NCBI GenBank assembly: GCA_019058445.1
Contig: JAHPZA010000003.1
Coordinates: forward strand, 607,811-671,810
Direction of reading: 5' to 3'
Source of the DNA: Promethearchaeota archaeon
GTDB lineage: Archaea > Asgardarchaeota > Lokiarchaeia > Sigyniarchaeales > SOKP01
DNA: 64,000 nucleotides
Shown: in pieces, positions 8,869 to 17,978 of the stretch
How positions within the stretch are numbered: position 1 is the first letter of the stretch
Layout: each line of letters begins with the position of its first letter
Made by a program: the position numbers and the translations under genes
Notes under the pieces: model-generated
The model's input: the letters and a program-made list of their open reading frames with translations, nothing else
The model's database searches: none
Told to the model about the DNA's origin: nothing

Positions 8869-9612
8869 CTATTCTTTTAAACACTTCACGATTACATTTA
8901 CAAAAATTTTAACAAATATTTTGGTAAGCTTAACATTTTCTCTAATATATTTTGCGACTTCCAGCTGGAACGCATTAGACTTAGCTTTTCTATAGAATTG
9001 ATGAGTAATATAGCCTCCAGAATATGCAAGGTTAAAATCCGATATCGCTAATCCGTCATCTAAAGTAAAATCCTTTGATAATTCCCGAACCATATCTGAA
9101 AAACCCCAATATCTCTTAGAATCTTGGGATTCTGAAGAATATACAATTTTAAGGGTTTTTCCAAATATATTACCAATAATTATATCCGGATAATCTCTCT
9201 GCGGTTTGGTAAATCCATGGAGGTCAATAACTAAACACTTATCGTAGACAGATATGCATTCATTGTAAAAATCTTCTAATGTTTGGTGGTAAAAGTAGTG
9301 AATTTCTTTTGCTTCTGCAGAATTGTGGTTAAACGCTCCATGAGCTCTTGCAGGGCGGTTAAAATCCACCTTACTCCTATGGATTTTGCTTAATATATAA
9401 TAAGGCTTTATATCAAACTTTCTCAATACTTGAAGGATCCTTTTTGTAATAAGATATTTATTTTTATCCGCTAATTGAGTGCCTACGAGTTTATCTGGGA
9501 TATTATTCGGTTTTAAAAAGCCACCGTGTGGACATGATAAAATAAATGGAACGGATCCGGGTCTACATTCAACATATTTTTGGAAACGCTTCAAGATAAC
9601 CTCAAGAAACAA
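8869..9612 (-). CDS. N-formylglutamate amidohydrolase-like protein
   Basis: A 247-residue protein starting at TTG (9612). Motifs fit the N-formylglutamate amidohydrolase family: SCPHGG near the N terminus, the segment SKIHRSKVDFNRPA, and IDLHGFTKPQRDYPDIIIGN. The His, Asp and Arg residues in these segments are those expected in the zinc-dependent active site. Known activity in the family is release of formate from N-formylglutamate in histidine degradation, but the family is broad and no histidine-degradation genes lie nearby, so the substrate is uncertain. It is separated from the next minus-strand gene by about 50 bp. Confidence 0.7.
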   Translation of the reverse strand: MFLEVILKRFQKYVECRPGSVPFILSCPHGGFLKPNNIPDKLVGTQLADKNKYLITKRILQVLRKFDIKPYYILSKIHRSKVDFNRPARAHGAFNHNSAEAKEIHYFYHQTLEDFYNECISVYDKCLVIDLHGFTKPQRDYPDIIIGNIFGKTLKIVYSSESQDSKRYWGFSDMVRELSKDFTLDDGLAISDFNLAYSGGYITHQFYRKAKSNAFQLEVAKYIRENVKLTKIFVKIFVNVIVKCLKE

Positions 9613-9665
9613 GCTTCTTATAATAAAAAAAATAATAAACGATTTGATTTAAAAATGTAAGATTT

Positions 9666-10013
9666 TTACGGTAAGGCATCTAAAAATGTTAAAAATACAT
9701 TCTGTGAGGGCTCAGGTAAGTCAGTAATACTTTTCTTGACTTTCTCTATAAAATCTTCTTTTGATGCTGCTTCAGGAAGTATATAATTATCAATATCTTG
9801 AAACTTTTTGACAATTTTCTCGTATGCTAAGATGAGATTATCAAGATGTTTGCTTACTTCTAAGGCCCATTCGGATTCTAATTTAACCTTTTTCTCTTTT
9901 TTATTTTCCTTTTTTTCTTTCTTTTCCTTCTTATCTTTCTTTTTATCCTTTTCTTCCTTATCTTTGTGTTTATCTTTAGTTTTTTCTTTGTCTTTCTTTT
10001 TTTCTTTTCCCAT
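9666..10013 (-). CDS. Lys/Glu/Asp-rich small protein, unknown function
   Basis: A 115-residue protein. The first ~45 residues are almost wholly K, E and D (MGKEKKKDKEKTKDKH and similar), then a helical region (residues about 46-115) with LESEWALEVSKHLDNLILAYEKIV and a C terminus with LPEPSQNVFLTFLDALP. The mixed-charge N-terminal tail resembles tails of other archaeal nucleic-acid or scaffold-associated proteins, but no family is recognised. The ATG is followed directly by the coding run; the same strand holds the amidohydrolase gene downstream. Translation is plausible because the second half has normal protein composition. Function not determined. Confidence 0.65.
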   Translation of the reverse strand: MGKEKKKDKEKTKDKHKDKEEKDKKKDKKEKKEKKENKKEKKVKLESEWALEVSKHLDNLILAYEKIVKKFQDIDNYILPEAASKEDFIEKVKKSITDLPEPSQNVFLTFLDALP

Positions 10014-10241
10014 TTTATCTCAATTCCTCGGAATTTTTTATTATCCAAATAATAATTGATAGATATTTAAACTTTAGTTCTAAAATTGTTTTTTCAAATT
10101 TAAGTAATGTAAAATATCTTGTATTAAATGAGTTATAATAATTTATTTACCGTAAAAACCAAATTTTTAAAAGTTCTAAAAATTTTCTCTAAATACAAAT
10201 TAGTAAAAAATAATTTAGTCACTAATTGAGGTAAAGGGATA

Positions 10242-10544
10242 TTGGCAATAAATGAGGTTATAAGTTTTCTCAAAAAGAAAGGCTTTCGTGACACTTTTCA
10301 AGTGCTTACACAATTTAAGAATTTTGAAACTGACAAACATACGTTCTATAATGAGTTAAACAAATTTAGCTATTACAATTCTTTTTTCAGAGTGAAAGAA
10401 GACTTAATTGACAAAGGTCTAATCAAAATTGAGAAAAATGCAAAAAAGAAGATGGTTAAGCTCACCAAAAAAGGATTAGATGTTTATAATAAGTTGGTCG
10501 AAATAAACGATCTCATTAATCATACAGCCGTCAAAAAGAAATAA
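10242..10544 (+). CDS. Small winged-helix DNA-binding protein
   Basis: A 100-residue protein starting at TTG after GAGGTAAAGGG. It reads as a single winged helix: INEVISFLKKKG, DTFQVLTQFKNFETDKHTFYNELNKF, RVKEDLIDKGLIKIEKN (recognition region and wing), KKMVKLTKKGLDVYNKL. The pattern of a final helix after [KV]-L-T-x-K-G is typical of MarR/PadR-like small archaeal regulators. Its position before the MBL-fold hydrolase gene (71 bp) may mean joint regulation. Ligand and targets unknown. Confidence 0.75.
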   Translation: MAINEVISFLKKKGFRDTFQVLTQFKNFETDKHTFYNELNKFSYYNSFFRVKEDLIDKGLIKIEKNAKKKMVKLTKKGLDVYNKLVEINDLINHTAVKKK

Positions 10545-10615
10545 TCTAAATCATATCAAAATTTAAAACCTCTTTTTTCTTTTTTTATTTTTAAATTATA
10601 AGCTAATGATTCAAG

Positions 10616-11245
10616 ATGATTCTTAAAAAATTAACAGTTGGACAATTATTTACGAATTGCTATATTTTTGGCTCTGATGAGCATGTTGTCATCATCGACC
10701 CAGGTGGCGATAGCAATGTCATCATTAAAAGTGTTGACGAAGAATTTAACGCAAAACCTATAGCAGTGTTATTGACTCACGGTCATTTTGATCATTCAAC
10801 TAAAGTTGGTAGGATCAAACGTAATTACCAAATACCACTAATGTATAATAAAAAAGAGTATGATTCTGGAATTTTTTCGCAAATAGAAGCTGATAGATGG
10901 TTAGAAGAAGGTGATACAATTGAAATTGATGATATAACTCTTCATGTATTAGAAACTCCGGGGCATTCTCCTGGTAGTTTGACTTTCTATTCTAAAGATG
11001 TTAAACAACTAAATGGTATCAAATGTGATGGAATTATCTTCACAGGAGATTTATTGTTTCGCAGAAGTATCGGCAGATCTGATTTTGGTGGGGGAGATCA
11101 AGGACTTTTGTTTAGTAGCATTAAAACAAAAATAATGTATAATTCGAATTTAACAGATAATTTTTTAATTTTCCCCGGACATATGGGCAATACATCAATT
11201 GGCGAAGAACGTAGAATGAATATGTTTAAAACTTATTTTTTATAA
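10616..11245 (+). CDS. MBL-fold metallo-hydrolase (glyoxalase II-like)
   Basis: A 209-residue metallo-beta-lactamase-fold protein. Metal ligands can be read directly: H55-x-H57-x-D59-H60 (THGHFDHS), H117 (GHSPGS), D145 (FTGDLLF) and H189 (FPGHMG). The length and the motif GRSDF match the hydroxyacylglutathione-hydrolase-like branch rather than the beta-CASP or lactonase branches. Expected activity is hydrolysis of a thioester or ester in the cytoplasm. It lies 71 bp after a small winged-helix gene on the same strand. Confidence 0.9.
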   Translation: MILKKLTVGQLFTNCYIFGSDEHVVIIDPGGDSNVIIKSVDEEFNAKPIAVLLTHGHFDHSTKVGRIKRNYQIPLMYNKKEYDSGIFSQIEADRWLEEGDTIEIDDITLHVLETPGHSPGSLTFYSKDVKQLNGIKCDGIIFTGDLLFRRSIGRSDFGGGDQGLLFSSIKTKIMYNSNLTDNFLIFPGHMGNTSIGEERRMNMFKTYFL

Positions 11246-11261
11246 AAAACATAGAAAGAGA

Positions 11262-11702
11262 TTAATCAATTTTTAATGTATTTATATCATATTCTATTTT
11301 TTCTCCCCTTCCTATAATTTCAGCTAAATCTTTCATAAATGAATTCATTAGGAACGTTTTTGTCTGTTCAGAAGCATTATAATTTCCGATGAATTTCTCA
11401 ATAAACAAGTTGATTATCTTTTTATGAGTTTCGAAAACTTTTTTCTGTTTAATATTTTTTTCGCATTTTAAAATAAATTCAATACCAGTGAGCTTATCCT
11501 TAGTGAGAAAAAATTTACTATTTCCCAAATCAATTATTTTCACTTCTTCTTCTCCAATTTTTTGAGCGATTGTTTGTAAAGTCGTAAAAAAATTAGATAA
11601 ATAATCTGGGTCTAGCTCCTTGGAACTTGGAAGAGTATTCTCTTGTAAATAAATTAGTTCTCCTCTGTGGTTAAGAATATATAATCCAACTACATCAGAC
11701 AT
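11262..11702 (-). CDS. Longin/roadblock-like protein, probable GTPase-regulator fold
   Basis: A 146-residue protein. The start VVGLYILNHRGELIYLQEN is the first strand-turn-strand of a longin or roadblock fold, followed by a helical segment (LSNFFTTLQTIAQKIGEEEVK), more strands (IIDLGNSKFFLTKDKLTGIEFILKC) and two C-terminal helices. The family cannot be named from sequence alone, and a longin-like domain is the better fit because the fold has extra helices after the sheet. It is convergent with the MBL gene (16 bp) and is the first of three proteins of this kind in 2 kb. No membrane segment. Confidence 0.6.
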   Translation of the reverse strand: MSDVVGLYILNHRGELIYLQENTLPSSKELDPDYLSNFFTTLQTIAQKIGEEEVKIIDLGNSKFFLTKDKLTGIEFILKCEKNIKQKKVFETHKKIINLFIEKFIGNYNASEQTKTFLMNSFMKDLAEIIGRGEKIEYDINTLKID

Positions 11703-12230
11703 AATTCAGATAACTTTTATATATAATAGCGATAATTTTCTTAAAATTCTAATATTATATTTTTGATTTTTAAGAAATAAAAAGATATATATTAAATTCA
11801 TAGTGAATAACAAAATAAGTTTATGCTACTATTTCAAAAATAATTATTACTTTAGAATAAATGATTGATATTTTATTTCATCCATTATCCCAATAAGATG
11901 TACTTTGATTTTCATTTTATTCGATTTTAATGTTTTAACTAAGATTTTTCAAATTATCTATACCTTTCTACGTTAAATCATGGAGAAGCTCTACACGAAA
12001 ATTAAAATTTTAAGATAGTTCTTTTTAAATAGGGGACTATAAGATTAGGATTACATAGAATCAGTTTGCATACTTGAATATGACTTGGTAAATCTGATGT
12101 AAGGGAATATATTGACCCACTTAACTTAAAATTTTTATTTTTAATTTTCCGTTAAAAGTAAAAGATTAAAAGTACCATCCAATATTATTTTTATAAATAT
12201 TAATTTTTTTAGTGGTATTGTGAATCAGTT
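11703..12230. other. 528-bp non-coding stretch
   Basis: AT-rich region between the divergent longin-like gene and the first roadblock gene. I see no credible ORF, tRNA or clear hairpin. A TATA-like TTTTATATATAATAG (11715-11729) near the left edge probably serves the minus-strand gene. Confidence 0.5.
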
Positions 12231-12515
12231 ATGATTGATGTTAATGAAGTAAAGGCAATAATAAAACGTTTTGAGGAGAAAGAAGGCGTTCGGGGAGTAA
12301 TCATCTGTGATTCTAGCGGGCTTCCAATAAAATCTAATCTTCCTACCGACCAGACAGAAGAGGTCTCTGCTTATATTACAGCTCTAATTGGAAAATCTCG
12401 CCAATGTGTTGATGCTTTAAAGGAGGGTAATTTGAAATTTATAAGGCTGGAAACCTCTAAAGGAGAAGTTATGATTGCCCTGGAGGACAATCTTATCCTA
12501 ATTATCTTAAAATAA
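12231..12515 (+). CDS. Roadblock/LC7 domain protein
   Basis: A 94-residue protein that reads as a complete roadblock/LC7 (MglB-like) domain: helix VNEVKAIIKRFEEKE, strand VRGVIICDSSGLPIKSN, long helix EEVSAYITALIGKSRQCVDAL, then strands NLKFIRLETSKGEVMIALEDNLILIIL. In bacteria and eukaryotes such proteins form dimers that bind or regulate Ras-like GTPases, and Asgard archaea encode many. The start ATG at 12231 follows a long AT-rich leader. A second roadblock gene lies 364 bp downstream on the same strand, and several GTPases occur elsewhere in the window. Confidence 0.88.
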   Translation: MIDVNEVKAIIKRFEEKEGVRGVIICDSSGLPIKSNLPTDQTEEVSAYITALIGKSRQCVDALKEGNLKFIRLETSKGEVMIALEDNLILIILK

Positions 12516-12879
12516 ACTCGAGACTTTTTTATATCTATCAATATCCTTTTTTTAAAATAATCTTAAATAGAAAATTCACATTTAAACTTAGAAATTTTTA
12601 TTAAACATAAAGTATAATATTGAATATTTTTTCTTGAAAGCACTAGAAAGAAAAAATCATAACTGGTTATTGGCCTTATGCTTTCCTTCAAATAAAAATT
12701 TTAAAAAATCTGTGATAAAAAATTAATATGATTAGGATTTATATTTTAGATACTAATAAAAAGTTTAAATTTATTTTTGAATATTTATACTATATATTCA
12801 AGTTATATCTATTCTAAAGAATAAAAACAATCTTAAAATTCTATTTTTACCGATTTAAAGTTAAAAGAGAGTTCTTCCA
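12516..12879. other. 364-bp non-coding stretch
   Basis: AT-rich spacer between two roadblock genes. It begins with a T-rich tract (CTTTTTTATATC) that may end the first transcript. No ORF or RNA gene recognised. Confidence 0.5.
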
Positions 12880-13230
12880 ATGAGTAAAGCAGATATTGAG
12901 AAAAAATTAGCACAACTAATGGATACCGTTCCAGAGTGCGAAGGGTTAATCGCAGCAGATTTAGATGGTAAGGTGATTGTAGGGCAGACAATTACAGAAA
13001 TGGATCATGCGAAAATTGCAAAATCCTGTGTATCAATCATTAAAGATTCCAATACCTTAGGGAACAATATTGACAAGGGATCTCTGAGAAATACCACAAT
13101 TGAGCTAGAAGAGGGTTTTGCAGTATTAGTAGGCTCAGATAAAACGGTGTTAATTGCTGTAGCCGGAATTGATGGAAAAGCATCACTTGGGCTTCTAAAA
13201 CGAAATTTAATAAGTATTTCTAAGTTATAA
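12880..13230 (+). CDS. Roadblock/LC7 domain protein
   Basis: A 116-residue protein with the roadblock/LC7 pattern: helix ADIEKKLAQLMDTVPEC, strand EGLIAADLDGKVIVGQTI, helix DHAKIAKSCVSIIKDSNTL, then strands LRNTTIELEEGFAVLVGSDKTVLIAVAG and a final helix LGLLKRNLISISK. It is distinct from the shorter roadblock protein upstream. Its likely role is dimerisation and binding or regulation of a Ras-like GTPase. The ATG is clear, with a weak AGAGAG upstream. Confidence 0.88.
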   Translation: MSKADIEKKLAQLMDTVPECEGLIAADLDGKVIVGQTITEMDHAKIAKSCVSIIKDSNTLGNNIDKGSLRNTTIELEEGFAVLVGSDKTVLIAVAGIDGKASLGLLKRNLISISKL

Positions 13231-13334
13231 TTTTATTTTCTTCTTTTTTTAACTCTAAGTTACATTATAAATAACAGACTCTACTATTCTTTACAATATC
13301 AAAATTAGAAAGGAGTATTTAAAAAGTGATTATT

Positions 13335-16300
13335 TTATTTCTTATCGTCTAACCCTTCTTCTTCCAGAAGCGAATCTAAATCAGCAGTTTTTTTCGGTTT
13401 GGCTTTTTTTGGCTCTTCTTTCTTTTTTCTGAGGGCTTTTTTCGGTTTGGATTTTTTGTCTTTTTTGGTTATTTTTAGTCTCTTTTTTTTCTTTTTCTTT
13501 TGTTCAACCATTTGCCTTGTTGAGATTCGCCCTTTTTTGGGCTTCTTTTTTTTTTTCGGTTCTTTTATAACTTTTTTTGGAGGTAATTGTAATTCCACCT
13601 TTTCAGGAGGGTGTTCCACAGGAGATTCTTCAGCTTTTTCAATAGGTTCTTCCTCAGCTTCAAGCTCCTCTTCTAATAGTTCATCCAAATCAACCGTCTT
13701 TTTTGCTTCAAGCTCCTCTATATCTTCTTCTTTCTCTTTAACTTCAGGAGGTTCAAGTTTTAATTCAGAAACCTTCACATACTTTCCTCTCCTTGGACGC
13801 TTCTTTTCAACTTCTTTAACTTGTTTCTCAAGCTTTTTCTTAGTTGATCGATAATAAAAAACTGTAATCACACCAATAAGTGCAATGAATGCTAAAATGA
13901 AATACATGAAATAGCCAATAAAATAATCAAATAATGGTTTATGAGCAACATCCAAATCAATCGTCATGTGAGCTATTATTATCTCTCCTGAAACAATATT
14001 TTGGGCAGTTATTGTTATTTCTACATCCAATTCATCTGAGTCGATATCTCCTGCATCCAATTCGATGGTAATTGTTGTGGATTCTCCTGATATAAGGCGA
14101 TCCAAAATGGTATTATCTTCTCCTTTAATTTCATAATCAACACTATTTTCATCAATTTCTATATCTATTTCAAGAATTTGTAAAATTGAATTTCCAGTAT
14201 TCCTTAAACCTACTTTTATGATAGATATGGTATTTGTATAAATAAAAGACTCATCTTCCTCACTACTTAACCGTATACTATTAGTTTGTACAATAATATC
14301 AATATCAAGATTTTGACTCCCATTTAGAGTAATTGTATCTCCGAACCAAACCAAACGAAATAATTTACTTACCTCTGCATTGATTTGTTTAAGTGAAGAA
14401 TCTATTTTTAGATTAATATAGCCATTTGGACCTGTTAAGCCAGAGGTTATATTTATCCATGAATCTCCATCATAATATTGACAATATACTTTTTTATTAG
14501 ATAAAGAAATATCGAATTCTGTTGCTAAATTCGCGCTAATAATAAAAGTTTTTCCCTCAATAGGGGTTTCTGGATTTATCGTGATATTCCAAAATTTAGT
14601 AGGGCTTTTCAATCCTATAGTAAGGTTAACTGAATGATAAATACTTATATAATCTTTATTTATAACGTTAGCAACAAAAGTACAATTTTCCGGTAGATAG
14701 GTACACTTGTCTTTCTCAAAATATTGCAAAATAGCACGACTAGATCCTGGTTTCTTTAAAGCTATAATATATCCTTCGTAAGTCTCCTCTTTCTCTGGTA
14801 TGAGTAATGAATATTCATCACTTACATAAGTGCCCGCATGATTATCTTCAATATATACATCAAGAATTGTTTTCACACCACCCTGTCGAATGGGAGCATT
14901 TATACCGTCCCAAGTTAAATCATTTTCAATCGAAGGTACTGTTAAATTAACACTAAATGTTTTTGTATCGCCAGATTGTCCGAAGGATTTTAAATTATGC
15001 GTAATAGAAGTACTACTATCTATAATCCATTCCTCATTTTGGTATGAAACTAGCTTTACTTCAATTCTTACATCGAGATCATATCCAAAAAGGTCTCTAT
15101 TTTGGATTGTGGCCTTAATTTGAATTTCTTCTTCTGGATTAAGAATTGTCTCATTTTGCATGAAATTATTGAGATAAACATCGAATTCATATCCCGTATA
15201 ATCTTTTGTATATGTGAAAATTCCATCATCAATAGAAATTGAAGTATTTACCGGATAAAATCCGGGATTATATTTCCCCGTTGTCTCATTTACTATGCCT
15301 ATTAACATCTGAGCATCATAGGGATAACCTTTAGAATTATTGAGCTGTACCGTACCGGCAAGCAAATATTTATCCGCGATATTATCAAAAGTACAATTTT
15401 CTAGGACTAATTCATAGGAATCTATATATATTGGTATTTTATTGCATCCCACAATAGAATCATTTGTCCAAAAATACCCTAAATAATATGTTCCTTGAAC
15501 GGGAATATCCTGAGTAATATTATAAATTGTTTGATGATTAAAATCATAAAAAAGAAGAGTTTCATCTTTTGATAAATTGCCGTTTGTATATTCAAGATTA
15601 TTTATTAGAGTTCCATTTGGATAATATAATGATACATTAACAAAACCGCTCTTTGGTGCTAAGTTATTAGGACCTTGAATATCGGCGCGAATTGAAATAT
15701 TATCTCCAAACATGAAACCATTGGATTCCCATAGGATTCCTTTGTAATTAATATAACTATGCATTCCGCTATCTTTTATTGCATTAAACCCCGTTAAATA
15801 AAGCGAATAAGTTCCATTATATTCCGTTCTTTCGGAAAGTGAAGTGTTAATTATGCTTGTAGATACAATAACTCTTAAGTATCCCGGCATATTTGGCATC
15901 AACGATTCACTGGTTTGAGGGAATATTTCAGTACCGCCTGGGGTAGTTAAATTATGAGCGGTATAATAATTAGGATATATAAACCAAAGTTGAGTAAAGT
16001 TCCACTTATAAGCATTAAATTTATCTAGATCTAAGGTGTAATTAAAGACCCATTCTGGATCATAGTCATAATTTGCATTGTAATAAGTTGTAGCATTTTC
16101 AACTCTATAGGCAATCGCAGTATAATTTACATCAAATTTGAAACCTTTAATATATGTCATATTCCATGTTAGATTTACCCGGAAATTATTTAATGCATTT
16201 ATTTTGATTGGATTAGCAAAACTATAGTTCCATATTCCAAATCCCCATTCAAGATTTGGACTATCACTATATTCGATTTTAAAATTATTTAAATATTCTT

Positions 16301-17807
16301 CATTTTCAACTTGTAATGTTTTTTGAGTATCAATTTCAAAATCGGATGGCATATAAGCTCTTGTTACATTCAATTTAAAAAGATGAGCATCTAAATATAT
16401 GGTATTAAGAGCTCGAGTATTTAACTTACTTCTTGCTATATTCCATGAATTTCCATTATCTTCTGAGATTTCTATTTGATGGTCCACCTCATTGTCTCCA
16501 TAACCTCCAGTATGAAGAGTAACTAAACTATAAACCCCGCTCGAAACATTTGATTTAATCACAATATAGTAAATGGATCCGTTTAAATTATTAGTATTAG
16601 CTGTATCAAATTCAAAATAAGTTAAATCATCATCGTGGTAGCTATTGAAATCTAATTGTATCGAATCTAACAACTGGTATAAATCTGGCTCAATGAGTAA
16701 ATTAGTCCTTGCCAGATTGTTTTTGTTATCAGAGTTAATAGTATCATTTGCTCGATAGAGAGTTATGTTTAAGTGACCAAACCTTGCTAGATCCAAGTCT
16801 AGAGTTCTTATCCACGCATGAAACCCATTTACTGTTGAATTATATCCTTTTAAATCAAATTCTAAGGCTATCCAATTATCATTTGTTATTGGCAATTCTA
16901 AAAGAACAAATGCGTATACATTGAATTCATTCACTGTTACGTTGAAAATCTTATCTAGTTCACCTGATCTATCAAACAAGAATTGAAATAGTACGCAGTC
17001 TGATTCATTAATGAAACCTAGATTTTCATTAATAATTTTCAGATCTTCAATATTAAATGGACCTTGAGTATGATTGTATCTAAATGTAGTTGTTACATTT
17101 TTCCATATTTTACTAGTAGAGTTTAACCATTTCATGTAAACAGTAACATCTACGCTTTTATTAAGATTAAATTCAAAATCTAGGTTAAACCCACCAATGT
17201 TACTTCTATTAAATGGTAAATCTATACTTGGACTGGCATCAGAAAAATTTGCACATATCGTAAGGTTTACAATCCCATTAGCAGAAGAAGTTATATTCCA
17301 AAATGTACTAGAACTAGATGTTAAATCATCTATTCCTTTACCTACTTCACCTATTCCCTCTTTAACTATTGCAGACGAATCATCTCGTACAAAACCATAT
17401 TGTTCAAAAAAGGAACTACTTGGATTTAACGCGCTATCATCTTCTATGATATATTCAGTGGTATAATTATTATTGAACTCAAATATAAAATCTCCAGAAT
17501 CGAGATACATATTGTCTGCGGGAGCAGGAATTTCAAAATATCCATTTTCATTATCCATAGTGCGAGACTGATTTTTCATATAAGTTCTAACTGTTTGGTT
17601 AACCCCTTGACCAGTTATATCGCTTGTCAAGTTATATGTAGCACTCTTTGGATAGTTGGTGTTCTCCTCATGAAAGGGAACAGTAGAATTTTTTGTATCC
17701 ATTAGTGGATTATCCCCGGTAAAGGTGGCAATATTTGAAAAAAGTATTAAAATTAAGAGAGTACTTACTAGTACTATTCCTTTGACTTTGATTTTGTGCT
17801 GAATCAA
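13335..17807 (-). CDS. Giant single-pass surface protein with charged cytoplasmic tail
   Basis: A 1490-residue protein. The N terminus has a basic start and a hydrophobic stretch (residues about 8-24, IVLVSTLLILILFSNIA), a signal peptide or anchor. Most of the protein is extracellular beta-rich sequence with very many N-x-S/T sequons (NLTSD, NYT, NIT, NGS), which suggests an S-layer-like or adhesin-like glycoprotein. A membrane helix lies near residues 1293-1316 (MYFILAFIALIGVITVFYY), then a ~170-residue tail rich in K and E. The tail contains DLDELLEEE at about 1371 and DLDSLLEEE at about 1478. The domain families are not recognised; an Ig-like arrangement is plausible. Between the roadblock genes and an M20 peptidase. 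Confidence 0.85.
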   Translation of the reverse strand: MIQHKIKVKGIVLVSTLLILILFSNIATFTGDNPLMDTKNSTVPFHEENTNYPKSATYNLTSDITGQGVNQTVRTYMKNQSRTMDNENGYFEIPAPADNMYLDSGDFIFEFNNNYTTEYIIEDDSALNPSSSFFEQYGFVRDDSSAIVKEGIGEVGKGIDDLTSSSSTFWNITSSANGIVNLTICANFSDASPSIDLPFNRSNIGGFNLDFEFNLNKSVDVTVYMKWLNSTSKIWKNVTTTFRYNHTQGPFNIEDLKIINENLGFINESDCVLFQFLFDRSGELDKIFNVTVNEFNVYAFVLLELPITNDNWIALEFDLKGYNSTVNGFHAWIRTLDLDLARFGHLNITLYRANDTINSDNKNNLARTNLLIEPDLYQLLDSIQLDFNSYHDDDLTYFEFDTANTNNLNGSIYYIVIKSNVSSGVYSLVTLHTGGYGDNEVDHQIEISEDNGNSWNIARSKLNTRALNTIYLDAHLFKLNVTRAYMPSDFEIDTQKTLQVENEEYLNNFKIEYSDSPNLEWGFGIWNYSFANPIKINALNNFRVNLTWNMTYIKGFKFDVNYTAIAYRVENATTYYNANYDYDPEWVFNYTLDLDKFNAYKWNFTQLWFIYPNYYTAHNLTTPGGTEIFPQTSESLMPNMPGYLRVIVSTSIINTSLSERTEYNGTYSLYLTGFNAIKDSGMHSYINYKGILWESNGFMFGDNISIRADIQGPNNLAPKSGFVNVSLYYPNGTLINNLEYTNGNLSKDETLLFYDFNHQTIYNITQDIPVQGTYYLGYFWTNDSIVGCNKIPIYIDSYELVLENCTFDNIADKYLLAGTVQLNNSKGYPYDAQMLIGIVNETTGKYNPGFYPVNTSISIDDGIFTYTKDYTGYEFDVYLNNFMQNETILNPEEEIQIKATIQNRDLFGYDLDVRIEVKLVSYQNEEWIIDSSTSITHNLKSFGQSGDTKTFSVNLTVPSIENDLTWDGINAPIRQGGVKTILDVYIEDNHAGTYVSDEYSLLIPEKEETYEGYIIALKKPGSSRAILQYFEKDKCTYLPENCTFVANVINKDYISIYHSVNLTIGLKSPTKFWNITINPETPIEGKTFIISANLATEFDISLSNKKVYCQYYDGDSWINITSGLTGPNGYINLKIDSSLKQINAEVSKLFRLVWFGDTITLNGSQNLDIDIIVQTNSIRLSSEEDESFIYTNTISIIKVGLRNTGNSILQILEIDIEIDENSVDYEIKGEDNTILDRLISGESTTITIELDAGDIDSDELDVEITITAQNIVSGEIIIAHMTIDLDVAHKPLFDYFIGYFMYFILAFIALIGVITVFYYRSTKKKLEKQVKEVEKKRPRRGKYVKVSELKLEPPEVKEKEEDIEELEAKKTVDLDELLEEELEAEEEPIEKAEESPVEHPPEKVELQLPPKKVIKEPKKKKKPKKGRISTRQMVEQKKKKKKRLKITKKDKKSKPKKALRKKKEEPKKAKPKKTADLDSLLEEEGLDDKK

Positions 17808-17978
17808 AAGAATTACCGTGTATAATCCAATTTAATTTATTTATTAAGTTAATTAATTGTATTAAAATTTGCTAAATTTTTTAAACTTATTAGAAAGCTT
17901 TAGTTTTTTGTAAAATTATATAATTCCTTAAACCATTTTATTACTTATATATCTACCAAACATTTAAGTAGACCGAAT

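Noticed and set aside
9808..10059. Open frame of 83 residues rich in F, S and L on the plus strand
   Set aside because: It is the complement of the Lys/Glu-rich gene at 9666-10013; its composition comes from that repeat-like sequence.
11703..12230. Possible small RNA in the long spacer before the roadblock genes
   Set aside because: I could not find a convincing hairpin, box C/D pair or tRNA-like cloverleaf by eye.
13399..13854. Open frame of 151 residues rich in F and S
   Set aside because: It is the complement of the K/E-rich tail of the 1490-residue protein and has no recognisable motif.
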